Shown here: one piece after another, positions 57,138 to 64,000 of the stretch
Layout of the letters: each line of letters starts with the position of its first letter
How positions within the stretch are numbered: position 1 is the first letter of the stretch
NCBI GenBank assembly: GCA_023511875.1
Contig: JAIMAQ010000010.1
Coordinates: 1 to 64,000, forward strand
Direction: 5' to 3'
Length of the DNA: 64,000 bases
From: Thermoflavifilum sp.
GTDB taxonomy: Bacteria > Bacteroidota > Bacteroidia > Chitinophagales > Chitinophagaceae
The notes under the pieces: generated by a model
The model's database searches: none
Told to the model about the DNA's origin: nothing
What the model saw: only the letters and a program-made list of their open reading frames with translations
Made by a program: the position numbers and the translations under genes

Positions 57138-57923
57138 ATGGCAAGCTTGTTTCAACTCAACGGGAAAATAGCCTTGGTCACTGGAGGTGCCAGTGGAATT
57201 GGTAAAGCCATCGCCAGCCTGTTTGCCCAACAGGGAGCTAAAGTGTGTGTGATAGATATTCAACTGCCACAAGCCCAGGAGGTAGTACGTGAAATCACGG
57301 CCATGGGATTTCAAGCTACGGCTTATCGATGTGATGTAACCCTTGCCGATGAAGTGCAGCATACCATGCAGCAAATTGTAAACGATTGTGGAGGAATCGA
57401 CATATTGGTCAATAGTGCGGGTATATCACATATTGGTACATTAGAAAACACATCGGTTGCCGATTTTCAACGTGTATTTGATGTCAATGTAAAAGGTACT
57501 TTTCTCTGCATGCAGGCCGCATTACCCATCATGATACAACGCCAATCCGGCGTTATCCTGAACGTGGCCTCGATAGCCGCCCATGTGGGTATTCCCGATC
57601 GTTTTGCCTATAGCATGAGTAAGGGTGCTGTTTATGCCATGACGCTCTCGGTGGCTAAAGATTATATTCACGATCATATCCGATGCAACAGTATATCTCC
57701 AGCACGTGTATATACGCCTTTTGTGGAAGGTTTTATAAAAAGGCATTACCCTGGCCGCGAAACCGAAATGTTTCAACAGCTTTCTGCAACTCAGCCTATT
57801 GGGCGCATGGCAAAGCCCGAGGAAATTGCTGCATTGGCACTTTATCTATGTAGCGACGAAGCGGCTTTTATTACCGGTTGCGATTATCCAATCGATGGTG
57901 GTTTTATCAAACTGAACAATTAA
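57138..57923 (+). CDS. SDR family oxidoreductase, probably of L-fucose catabolism
   Basis: A 261-aa NAD(P)-dependent short-chain dehydrogenase. I chose the ATG at 57138 because it opens directly into the Rossmann motif (ALVTGGASGIGKAIA); the longer frame from 57087 adds an unrelated hydrophobic stretch. NVASIAAHVG and YSMSKGA supply the catalytic Ser, Tyr and Lys. Position before a fucosidase and a FAH-family hydrolase suggests 2-keto-3-deoxy-L-fuconate dehydrogenase or L-fucose dehydrogenase. This role is inferred from context. Confidence 0.85.
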   Translation: MASLFQLNGKIALVTGGASGIGKAIASLFAQQGAKVCVIDIQLPQAQEVVREITAMGFQATAYRCDVTLADEVQHTMQQIVNDCGGIDILVNSAGISHIGTLENTSVADFQRVFDVNVKGTFLCMQAALPIMIQRQSGVILNVASIAAHVGIPDRFAYSMSKGAVYAMTLSVAKDYIHDHIRCNSISPARVYTPFVEGFIKRHYPGRETEMFQQLSATQPIGRMAKPEEIAALALYLCSDEAAFITGCDYPIDGGFIKLNN

Positions 57924-57933
57924 ATTCCATGTG

Positions 57934-59274
57934 ATGAAACAATATCTTAGATTATTGCTCTTCTTATTGTTGCCTGTTTGTGCAATAGCTCAGCCGGGTT
58001 ATCAACCATCACCTGAAAACCTACAAGCCCGGGAAGATTTTCAAAATCGACGCTTTGGAATGTTTATCCATTGGGGCATTTATAGCATTTTGGGTGATGG
58101 AGAATGGGTAATGCACAATGAACATATTGCTTATGACGATTACAGCAGGCTGGCAAGTTTATTCTACCCATATGCCTTTGATGCTCACCAATGGGTATCG
58201 CTGGCTAAGGCAGCAGGCATGAAATACATTACCATCACTTCTCGCCATCACGATGGCTTTAGCATGTTTGCCACCAAAGCCACTCCATACAACGTGGTAG
58301 ATGCTACCCCTTGGCATCACGACCCGCTCAAAGACCTGGCCGAAGAATGCAGAAAACAAGGGTTGAAATTGTTTTTTTATTATTCGTTGCTCGACTGGGG
58401 AAGACCAGACTATGGCTATGGGCAGCCCGTGGTGAATGGCAAGCCCTTGTATGCCGATTGGGATCATTATATCGAATTCATGAAAACACAATTAACCGAA
58501 TTGCTTACCCAATATGGTCCTATTGGTGGTATTTGGTTTGATGGTGAATGGGACCGCCCACAGGCCAATTGGCATCTGGATGAAATCTATGCACTCATCC
58601 ATCGTTTACAACCCCAAGCATTGATCATCAACAATCATCATCATGATCCCGAACCTGGTCAAGACGTGCAAGAGTTTGAAAAAGACCTGCCTGGGGGTAA
58701 TTCTCACGGATGGAATAGCGGAAGCGTGAGTAAAGCACTTCCTTTGGAATCGTGCGAAACGATGAACAATAGCTGGGGATTCACACTTGCCGATCATCAT
58801 TTTAAAACGGTGAAACAAATCATTCATTTATTGGTAAGAAACGCCGGCAACAATGCCAATTTATTGCTCAATGTAGGCCCTATGCCCGATGGCCGCATTC
58901 AGCAAGAGTTTGTAGACACCTTATTGGCTGTAGGCAAATGGATGGAGCGATATGGAACTACCATCTATAATACCCGTGCAGGCATTATTCCTCCACAGCC
59001 CTGGGGCGTGAGCACACAAGCCAATGGTTTGCAATATCTGCATATTTTACAAGCACCCGAAAATCGCATCCTGTTTATTCCCAATATTTCGGCACGATTA
59101 ATTTCGGCTAAAGATTTCAATACCCAACAACCTATTCGCTTTAAACAACAACCCGAAGGTATTTTCCTGTACCTCGATCAATTACAACCAGATCCAATCG
59201 ATCAAATTATCGTCCTTCAATTTGCTCAGTTGCGCACTGCACCTTTCCATCATCCCATCATGTCAAAGCCTTAA
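57934..59274 (+). CDS. Alpha-L-fucosidase, GH29
   Basis: A 446-aa exported glycosidase that releases fucose from glycans. A signal peptide (MKQYLRLLLFLLLPVCAIAQ) leads into the family blocks RFGMFIHWGIYSI, YITITSRHHDGFSMF, LKLFFYYSLLDWGRPDY and GGIWFDGEW, where the Asp (about residue 203) is the nucleophile. NAGNNANLLLNVGPMPDG is also typical. It starts at the ATG following a GTG at 57931 and lies ten bases after the SDR gene. Confidence 0.95.
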   Translation: MKQYLRLLLFLLLPVCAIAQPGYQPSPENLQAREDFQNRRFGMFIHWGIYSILGDGEWVMHNEHIAYDDYSRLASLFYPYAFDAHQWVSLAKAAGMKYITITSRHHDGFSMFATKATPYNVVDATPWHHDPLKDLAEECRKQGLKLFFYYSLLDWGRPDYGYGQPVVNGKPLYADWDHYIEFMKTQLTELLTQYGPIGGIWFDGEWDRPQANWHLDEIYALIHRLQPQALIINNHHHDPEPGQDVQEFEKDLPGGNSHGWNSGSVSKALPLESCETMNNSWGFTLADHHFKTVKQIIHLLVRNAGNNANLLLNVGPMPDGRIQQEFVDTLLAVGKWMERYGTTIYNTRAGIIPPQPWGVSTQANGLQYLHILQAPENRILFIPNISARLISAKDFNTQQPIRFKQQPEGIFLYLDQLQPDPIDQIIVLQFAQLRTAPFHHPIMSKP

Positions 59275-59281
59275 TCTATTT

Positions 59282-60133
59282 ATGCGACTCTTTCGATTTG
59301 GTATGCCTAATGACGAACACCCTGGCCTATGGCACAATGGGCAGGGATACGATGTATCGGCTTTTGGAGAAGATTACGACGAACATTTCTGGGAAACCGA
59401 TGGCATTCATCGCTTGAAGGCCTGGTGGGAGGAGCATCGTCAAGACTGTACGCCTATATCTCCTACGCGTATCGCCCCATGCGTAAAAAAGCCCTCTAAG
59501 ATCATCTGCATTGGGTTGAACTATGCTGATCATGCGCGAGAAACAGGTGCGAGCCGGCCTAGTTCACCTATTATTTTCCTAAAAGCACCTTCGGCCTTAT
59601 GTGGAGTAACCGATCCACTGGTTATTCCGGTGGGAAGCCAGCAAACCGATTGGGAAGTGGAATTGGCCGTGGTGATAGGCAAAAAAGCAAAACATGTAGA
59701 TGAGTCTACCGCCATGTCGTATGTAGCAGGCTATACAATCATGAACGATTATAGCGAACGACATTTTCAACTAGCCGATACAGGACAATGGACTAAAGGG
59801 AAAAGCTTCGACAGTTTTGCCCCATTGGGCCCATACCTGGTCACCGCCGATGAGATTCCCGACCCACACGGTTTAAAACTCTGGCTTAGTGTAAATGGTC
59901 AAATGCAGCAGCAAAGCCATACGGGTGAGATGATTTTTCGTATTCCTTTCTTGATTCATTATTTGAGTCGGTTTATGACGCTCATGCCGGGTGATATTCT
60001 TTCTACGGGTACACCAGCTGGAGTAGGTATGGGAAAGCGCCCTCCTCAGTTTTTACAACCAGGCGATATCATTACTTACGGCATCGAACAGATTGGAGAG
60101 GTAAGGCAACAAGCGATTGCTGCCCAACATTGA
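59282..60133 (+). CDS. Fumarylacetoacetate hydrolase family protein
   Basis: A 283-aa enzyme of the FAH superfamily, which cleaves carbon-carbon bonds of diketo acids with a metal ion. I chose the ATG at 59282 (MRLFRFGMPNDEHPG), seven bases after the fucosidase stop. Conserved parts: KIICIGLNYADHARETG, IIFLKAPSAL, DWEVELAVVIGK, GYTIMNDYSER, KSFDSFAPLGP and LSTGTPAGVGMG. In oxidative L-fucose pathways a member of this family hydrolyses 2,4-diketo-3-deoxy-L-fuconate; the neighbours fit that role (inference). Confidence 0.88.
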   Translation: MRLFRFGMPNDEHPGLWHNGQGYDVSAFGEDYDEHFWETDGIHRLKAWWEEHRQDCTPISPTRIAPCVKKPSKIICIGLNYADHARETGASRPSSPIIFLKAPSALCGVTDPLVIPVGSQQTDWEVELAVVIGKKAKHVDESTAMSYVAGYTIMNDYSERHFQLADTGQWTKGKSFDSFAPLGPYLVTADEIPDPHGLKLWLSVNGQMQQQSHTGEMIFRIPFLIHYLSRFMTLMPGDILSTGTPAGVGMGKRPPQFLQPGDIITYGIEQIGEVRQQAIAAQH

Positions 60134-60179
60134 ATGCACACCATTTTTCCTTATCTTGCTCATGTTCAACGTATACATT

Positions 60180-60647
60180 ATGCATCCCATTTGGTTTTCT
60201 TTAGACATCAATCTAGATACTTTACACGACTTATCAAAAGGTACGATGAGTGAATATTTGGGCATTGTTTTTACGGAGATTGGCCCAGATTATTTGAAAG
60301 CAATGATGCCCGTAAATGAAAAAACCCGTCAGCCTTATGGTTTACTTCATGGGGGCGCTTCGGCCACTTTGGCTGAAACGCTGGGAAGTGTGGCAGCTGC
60401 ATTGGTGGTGAATCCGCAAGAAAAAGCCTGCGTGGGTATGGAAATCAACCTTAATCATATCAGACCCGTATCTGAAGGGCATGTGCATGGCATTGCCCGC
60501 CCGCTTCATATTGGCAAAACCACTCAGGTATGGGATATTCGCATTACTGATGATAGAAATAAACTAGTCAGTGTAAGTCGGCTTACAGTGGCTGTGATCG
60601 ATCGGCAACAAGTCATAAAAAACCCCAATATGAGCATGATGCCCTGA
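60180..60647 (+). CDS. Hotdog-fold thioesterase (PaaI/YbgC-like)
   Basis: A 155-aa acyl-CoA thioesterase-like protein. The family core is PYGLLHGGASATLAETLGSVAA, with the catalytic Glu/Asp and the Gly-rich turn, followed by GMEINLNHIRPVSEGHVHGIARPLHIGKTTQVW. I placed the start at 60180 (MHPIWFSL); earlier in-frame starts overlap the FAH gene. Close relatives include 1,4-dihydroxy-2-naphthoyl-CoA hydrolase of menaquinone synthesis. The exact substrate is not evident. Confidence 0.85.
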   Translation: MHPIWFSLDINLDTLHDLSKGTMSEYLGIVFTEIGPDYLKAMMPVNEKTRQPYGLLHGGASATLAETLGSVAAALVVNPQEKACVGMEINLNHIRPVSEGHVHGIARPLHIGKTTQVWDIRITDDRNKLVSVSRLTVAVIDRQQVIKNPNMSMMP

Positions 60648-60684
60648 CATCAATTGCTCACATCGGGGAAAAGCTAGGAATAGC

Positions 60685-61116
60685 TTATAAAATTTCTACT
60701 AACTCGATTTCGAAGATCAAATCTTCTCCAGCCAATGGATGATTGGCATCGAGCGTAACATGGTCTTCAGCAACTTCTTGCACGAAAACAGGAAAAACCT
60801 GTCCGGCATCATTGCTCATCTGTAATTCCATGCCTACTTCCGGATGCAAGTCGGGTGGAAATTGATCGCGTGGAAAATTTACCACTAAGTTCTCATCCCG
60901 ATCGCCATAAGCTTGCTCCTTGGGTATATTCACCGTTTTCTTCTCTCCTACTTGCATGTTCAGCACGGCATCTTCAAACCCTTTAATCACTGTACCTGCT
61001 CCCACCTCAAACTCAAAGGGTTCGCGCCCTTCAGATGAGTCGAATGTCATGCCGTTAGATAATTTTCCGAGATAGTGCACTTTCACCGTGTCACCTTTTT
61101 TAACAACTTTTGTCAT
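60685..61116 (-). CDS. FKBP-type peptidyl-prolyl isomerase, SlyD-like
   Basis: A 143-aa cytosolic prolyl isomerase and chaperone. The FKBP part (VHYLGKLSNGMTFDSSEG, FEFEVGAGTVIKGFEDAV) is split by an inserted flap domain (about residues 70-125; PKEQAYGDRDENLVVNF, FPVFVQEV), and DANHPLAGEDLIFEIELVEI closes the fold. The histidine-rich metal tail of E. coli SlyD is absent. Confidence 0.93.
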   Translation of the reverse strand: MTKVVKKGDTVKVHYLGKLSNGMTFDSSEGREPFEFEVGAGTVIKGFEDAVLNMQVGEKKTVNIPKEQAYGDRDENLVVNFPRDQFPPDLHPEVGMELQMSNDAGQVFPVFVQEVAEDHVTLDANHPLAGEDLIFEIELVEIL

Positions 61117-61253
61117 GTGTTTGATACATTAATAAGTGATCAATAATAAGCAAGTTAGACAAAAAGATTGGGATGATAAAACAGGCTGTAAAAAAATTTT
61201 CATTTTACAATGAAATATTGTTTTTTTTGTTTTTATCCAAAACACACCTACGT

Positions 61254-62453
61254 ATGTTATCTATTATCTTTCGGCACATACATCGGCCATGGAGAGTTTA
61301 TGGAATTATTTTATGCTTATGTATAATGAACTTGTTTGCACAAGCACAGCCTATCGTTACTGGTGCCGAACGAATGGATCAATACTTGCCTTTGTTGCAA
61401 CACAAGCGTGTAGCACTTCTGGTTAATCAAACCTCGATAGTGGGGCATACGCATTTAGTAGATACGTTGCTGAAACGAGGCATACAAATTGTTAAAATTT
61501 TCAGTCCCGAACATGGTTTCCGCGGGCAGGCAAGTGCTGGCCAACACGTAGGAAATACGATTGATTCGGCAACGGGTATTGCTGTGATTTCTCTATATGG
61601 TGCTGGACGTTATAAGCCAACAGATGCTGATTTACAAGACGTTGATGTGTTGGTATACGACATTCAAGATGTTGGCGTGCGATTTTATACTTATATTTCT
61701 TCCTTGCAATACTTGATGGAGGCGGCAGCCGAGCATCATTTGCCATTGATTGTGTTGGACAGACCCAATCCCAATGGGTTTTATGTAGAGGGCCCTGTAC
61801 TCGACACAAATTATCGATCGTTTGTGGGCATGCAACCTATTCCAGTAGTATATGGCATGACACCGGGAGAATATGCTCGTATGCTGAATGGGGAGCATTG
61901 GCTAGCTCAGGGAGATACTTGCTCACTCACTGTTGTGCCTTGTTTGCATTATACTCATGATAGCTTGTATCAACTGCCTGTTGCTCCCTCACCTAACTTG
62001 CGCAACATGAATGCCGTATATTTATATCCTTCATTATGCTTTTTTGAAGGTACAGCAATTAGCATAGGCAGAGGTACCGACCATCCTTTTGAAGTATTTG
62101 GTCATCCCGAATTTCCACACCAACTATTTGCTTTCACTCCTAAAAGTCAACCTGGAGCTACACACCCTCCTTATGAAAATCAGGTGTGTTATGGTTTTTC
62201 ACTCATTCAATCTCCTGCACAGACCTTAAAGGAGATAGATCATCATCTGGTACTTAAATGGCTAATTAAGGCCTATCGCATGTTTCCTGATAAAGCACAT
62301 TTCTTCAACGCATATTTTTCTAAACTTGCCGGGAATACTATTTTGCAACAGCAAATTGAAAAAGGCTATAGTGAGCGTGCTATTCGCAGAAGTTGGCAGC
62401 CCGCTTTACATCGTTTCCAAGCCATTCGCCAAAAATATTTATTGTATCCTTGA
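61254..62453 (+). CDS. DUF1343 exo-beta-N-acetylmuramidase (NamZ-like, GH171)
   Basis: A 399-aa exported enzyme that would release N-acetylmuramic acid from the ends of peptidoglycan fragments. I chose the ATG at 61254 because it opens a basic region and a signal (WRVYGIILCLCIMNLFAQAQ); a longer frame begins at 61173. Conserved blocks: VALLVNQTSIVGHTHLVDTL, IFSPEHGFRG, DIQDVGVRFYTYISSL, VLDRPNPNG and SIGRGTDHPFEVFG. It lies five bases before fmt. Confidence 0.9.
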   Translation: MLSIIFRHIHRPWRVYGIILCLCIMNLFAQAQPIVTGAERMDQYLPLLQHKRVALLVNQTSIVGHTHLVDTLLKRGIQIVKIFSPEHGFRGQASAGQHVGNTIDSATGIAVISLYGAGRYKPTDADLQDVDVLVYDIQDVGVRFYTYISSLQYLMEAAAEHHLPLIVLDRPNPNGFYVEGPVLDTNYRSFVGMQPIPVVYGMTPGEYARMLNGEHWLAQGDTCSLTVVPCLHYTHDSLYQLPVAPSPNLRNMNAVYLYPSLCFFEGTAISIGRGTDHPFEVFGHPEFPHQLFAFTPKSQPGATHPPYENQVCYGFSLIQSPAQTLKEIDHHLVLKWLIKAYRMFPDKAHFFNAYFSKLAGNTILQQQIEKGYSERAIRRSWQPALHRFQAIRQKYLLYP

Positions 62454-62458
62454 AACAC

Positions 62459-63394
62459 ATGCAGCGAGATCGATTACGAATAGTTTTTTTAGGCACGGCA
62501 GCTTTTGGCATTCCTGCATTAGAAGCATTGTTGCATTCCCATCATGAAGTAGTAGGTGTGGTTACCGCTCCAGATAAACCAGCGGGAAGAGGATTACGTC
62601 CATCCATTTCACCCATTAAACAGGTAGCTCTTCAACATGCTATTCCCTTGTTACAACCTGTTAAGCTTAAAGATCCCGAATTTCTGCGAGAGCTAGAAGC
62701 TTTACGTCCTGATTTGCAAGTAGTGGTAGCTTTTCGCATGTTGCCGGAGGTTGTTTGGAAACTGCCTCCATTGGGTACCATTAATATTCATGCTTCTTTG
62801 CTTCCCGATTATCGAGGCGCAGCACCTATCCAGTGGGCTATTATCAATGGTGAGCAAGAAACGGGTATCACCATCTTTCGACTCAATCAAGATATCGATA
62901 CGGGCGATATATTACTGCAAGAAAAAACAGCTATACGGCCCGGGGAAACGGCAGGCGAACTACACGACAGGCTACAAATAATGGGAGCCGAATTGTTACT
63001 TCAGGCCATAGAGGGACTTCAGCAACAAAACCTTCACCCCATTCCCCAACATACGCTCATCAAGCCCGGCCAAATCATACACACGGCTCCAAAGATCCAA
63101 AAGGAAGATGCTCGAATAGATTGGCATCAACCCGCTCAACGCATCGTGCAACTGATCTTGGGCATGAATCCATCGCCCGTGGCATGGACTATGCTCAACC
63201 AAAAAATATTTCGTATTTATCGAGCGCATGTCGTCAACGAAATTCCTCATGTTTCTCCAGGCAATTATGTTACAGACCACAAAACGATGTTTCGATTTGC
63301 CGCACAAGATGCCTGGGTAGAACTCGATGAGGTTCAACTGGAAGGGAAAAAACGATTGCCTGTACATGAGTTTTTAAAAGGGTTCCGGGATTAA
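62459..63394 (+). CDS. fmt: Methionyl-tRNA formyltransferase
   Basis: Formylates Met-tRNA for translation initiation, using 10-formyl-tetrahydrofolate. The 311-aa protein starts at 62459 (MQRDRLRIVFLGTAAFG), just after the NamZ stop. The catalytic region is NIHASLLPDYRGAAPIQWAI, with Asn, His and the later Asp in DIDTGDIL. The C-terminal domain is a little short but complete (VQLEGKKRLPVHEFLKGF). Confidence 0.96.
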   Translation: MQRDRLRIVFLGTAAFGIPALEALLHSHHEVVGVVTAPDKPAGRGLRPSISPIKQVALQHAIPLLQPVKLKDPEFLRELEALRPDLQVVVAFRMLPEVVWKLPPLGTINIHASLLPDYRGAAPIQWAIINGEQETGITIFRLNQDIDTGDILLQEKTAIRPGETAGELHDRLQIMGAELLLQAIEGLQQQNLHPIPQHTLIKPGQIIHTAPKIQKEDARIDWHQPAQRIVQLILGMNPSPVAWTMLNQKIFRIYRAHVVNEIPHVSPGNYVTDHKTMFRFAAQDAWVELDEVQLEGKKRLPVHEFLKGFRD

Positions 63395-63494
63395 ATGTAG
63401 AGAACATCAAATACACATCATTTCGTAGGAATGAACCCTCAAATCAGGCTATACAAGTTTTATCCATAAATACAATAATTAGAGAAATAAAAGC

Positions 63495-64000
63495 TTATGC
63501 CCGTTTTTTATAAGCTAAAACAGCTATGGCGTTGGTGAAAATGGCAAAAATAGAGATAATCAGAAAATAAGGTTGTACATCATTCCAACCACTCCCTTTT
63601 AACAAAACCATACGAATAACCTTGATAAACCAAGCTACAGGATTAAACCACGTGATCTTTTGTGCCCATGTAGGCATACTTTCAATTGGTGTAAACAAAC
63701 CACTAAGTAAAATAAAAACCGGGCTATAAACATGCTGGACAATTTTCTGTATGTATCCATAAGCTATACCTGCCTTCAATCGGTTGCAATATTCGGCTTC
63801 ATCCATGTAATGTCTAGTAATAAAAACGGTTAACCCCTGGTGTGCTGTTTCGTAAATCATTTCCCAAAACTGTCGTCTAGTAATAGGATCTACTTTACTA
63901 ATTTGGCTCATCCAGAAATACAATAGCTGGATTGTGAATCATAGCCACTAAAAAAGATAACCTCTGTTTCCAGCCTAGAGGCAGACTACTTACTAATAGA
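63495..64000 (-). pseudogene. Broken ABC transporter remnant (ATPase-permease fusion), runs off the edge
   Basis: From the window edge the minus strand encodes an ABC ATPase fragment (LPLGWKQRLSF, then VFLDEP), which hits stop codons just after DEP. A one-base insertion there shifts the frame: the next frame continues with KVDPITRRQFWEM, TVFITRHYMDEAEYCNRL. It then jumps abruptly into the C-terminal part of an ABC-2 permease (LSGLFTPIESMPTWAQ, WFNPVAWFIKVIRMVLLKG) and ends AVLAYKKRA. The end of the ATPase and most of the permease are missing, so both a frameshift and a large internal deletion have occurred. Confidence 0.85.

Noticed and set aside
60671-60686. Small hairpin (AAGCTA/TAGCTT) as terminator of the thioesterase gene
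   Set aside because: Only six A/T-rich pairs with a short T stretch; too weak to call.

Overview
The window looks like a chromosomal segment from a member of the Bacteroidota, most likely Chitinophagaceae. This is an inference from gene content. The signs are a type IX secretion (CHU_C / type B sorting) repeat protein, a DUF2723 membrane protein, a NagB-LmbE fusion, the Bacteroidota version of GlmU, a C-minus L31, SusD-free glycan genes, few Shine-Dalgarno sequences, and many perfect TAnnTTTG minus-7 boxes. No phage, integrase, transposase or CRISPR array is visible. The content is mostly housekeeping and glycan metabolism, with three RNA-based regulatory systems.

Layout. 0-3 kb: rpmE2, a GlmU-like enzyme and tpiA. 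3-7.3 kb: a cysteine-rich lipoprotein and a large DUF2723 membrane protein. 7.8-11.8 kb: an AraC regulator divergent from two aldo/keto reductases and a bicupin. 11.9-17.5 kb: ppa, a lipoprotein and phoH; a CheY-like regulator; a TPR lipoprotein with rpe; an HD hydrolase; a small lipoprotein. 17.6-22.6 kb: a 1660-residue secreted protein with nine near-identical 70-residue repeats. 22.7-26.6 kb: a flavin amine oxidase, a GH88 hydrolase and a divergent LacI regulator.

26.6-29.5 kb holds the most interesting locus. A complete TPP riboswitch lies on the minus strand, with a promoter box placed so that transcription starts at the aptamer. It precedes four overlapping genes: a class I methyltransferase, a HypE/ThiL-superfamily ATPase, a ThiE/TenI-like protein with a changed phosphate-binding motif, and a Trm112-like zinc protein. 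This is not a standard thi operon, and I do not recognise the pathway. Next to it, the Mg2+ P-type ATPase gene (29.9-32.7 kb) has a structured leader with mutually exclusive stems, one resembling a terminator.

32.8-36.5 kb: an OprB-like porin, then a DUF1080 protein and a Gfo/Idh/MocA oxidoreductase (3-keto-glycoside type). 36.6-37.3 kb: two valine tRNAs and a patch of interspersed palindromic repeats, one of which also occurs inverted at the left edge of the window. 37.5-42.1 kb: a penicillin acylase family protein, a small membrane protein and a phosphohexomutase. 42.4-48.1 kb: a WecA/TagO-type transferase, a lactonase, a UbiA-like protein, an M42 peptidase and bioB. 48.1-51.2 kb: an M19 dipeptidase and nagB-lmbE. 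51.4-56.4 kb: a threonine operon (thrA, thrB, thrC) preceded by an Ile/Thr/Met-rich leader peptide and overlapping hairpins, a classical attenuator layout. 56.4-60.6 kb: gpmA, then an SDR, a GH29 fucosidase and a FAH-family hydrolase that fit an oxidative L-fucose route, and a thioesterase. 60.7-64 kb: a SlyD-like FKBP, a NamZ-type muramidase, fmt, and a broken ABC transporter remnant running off the right edge.
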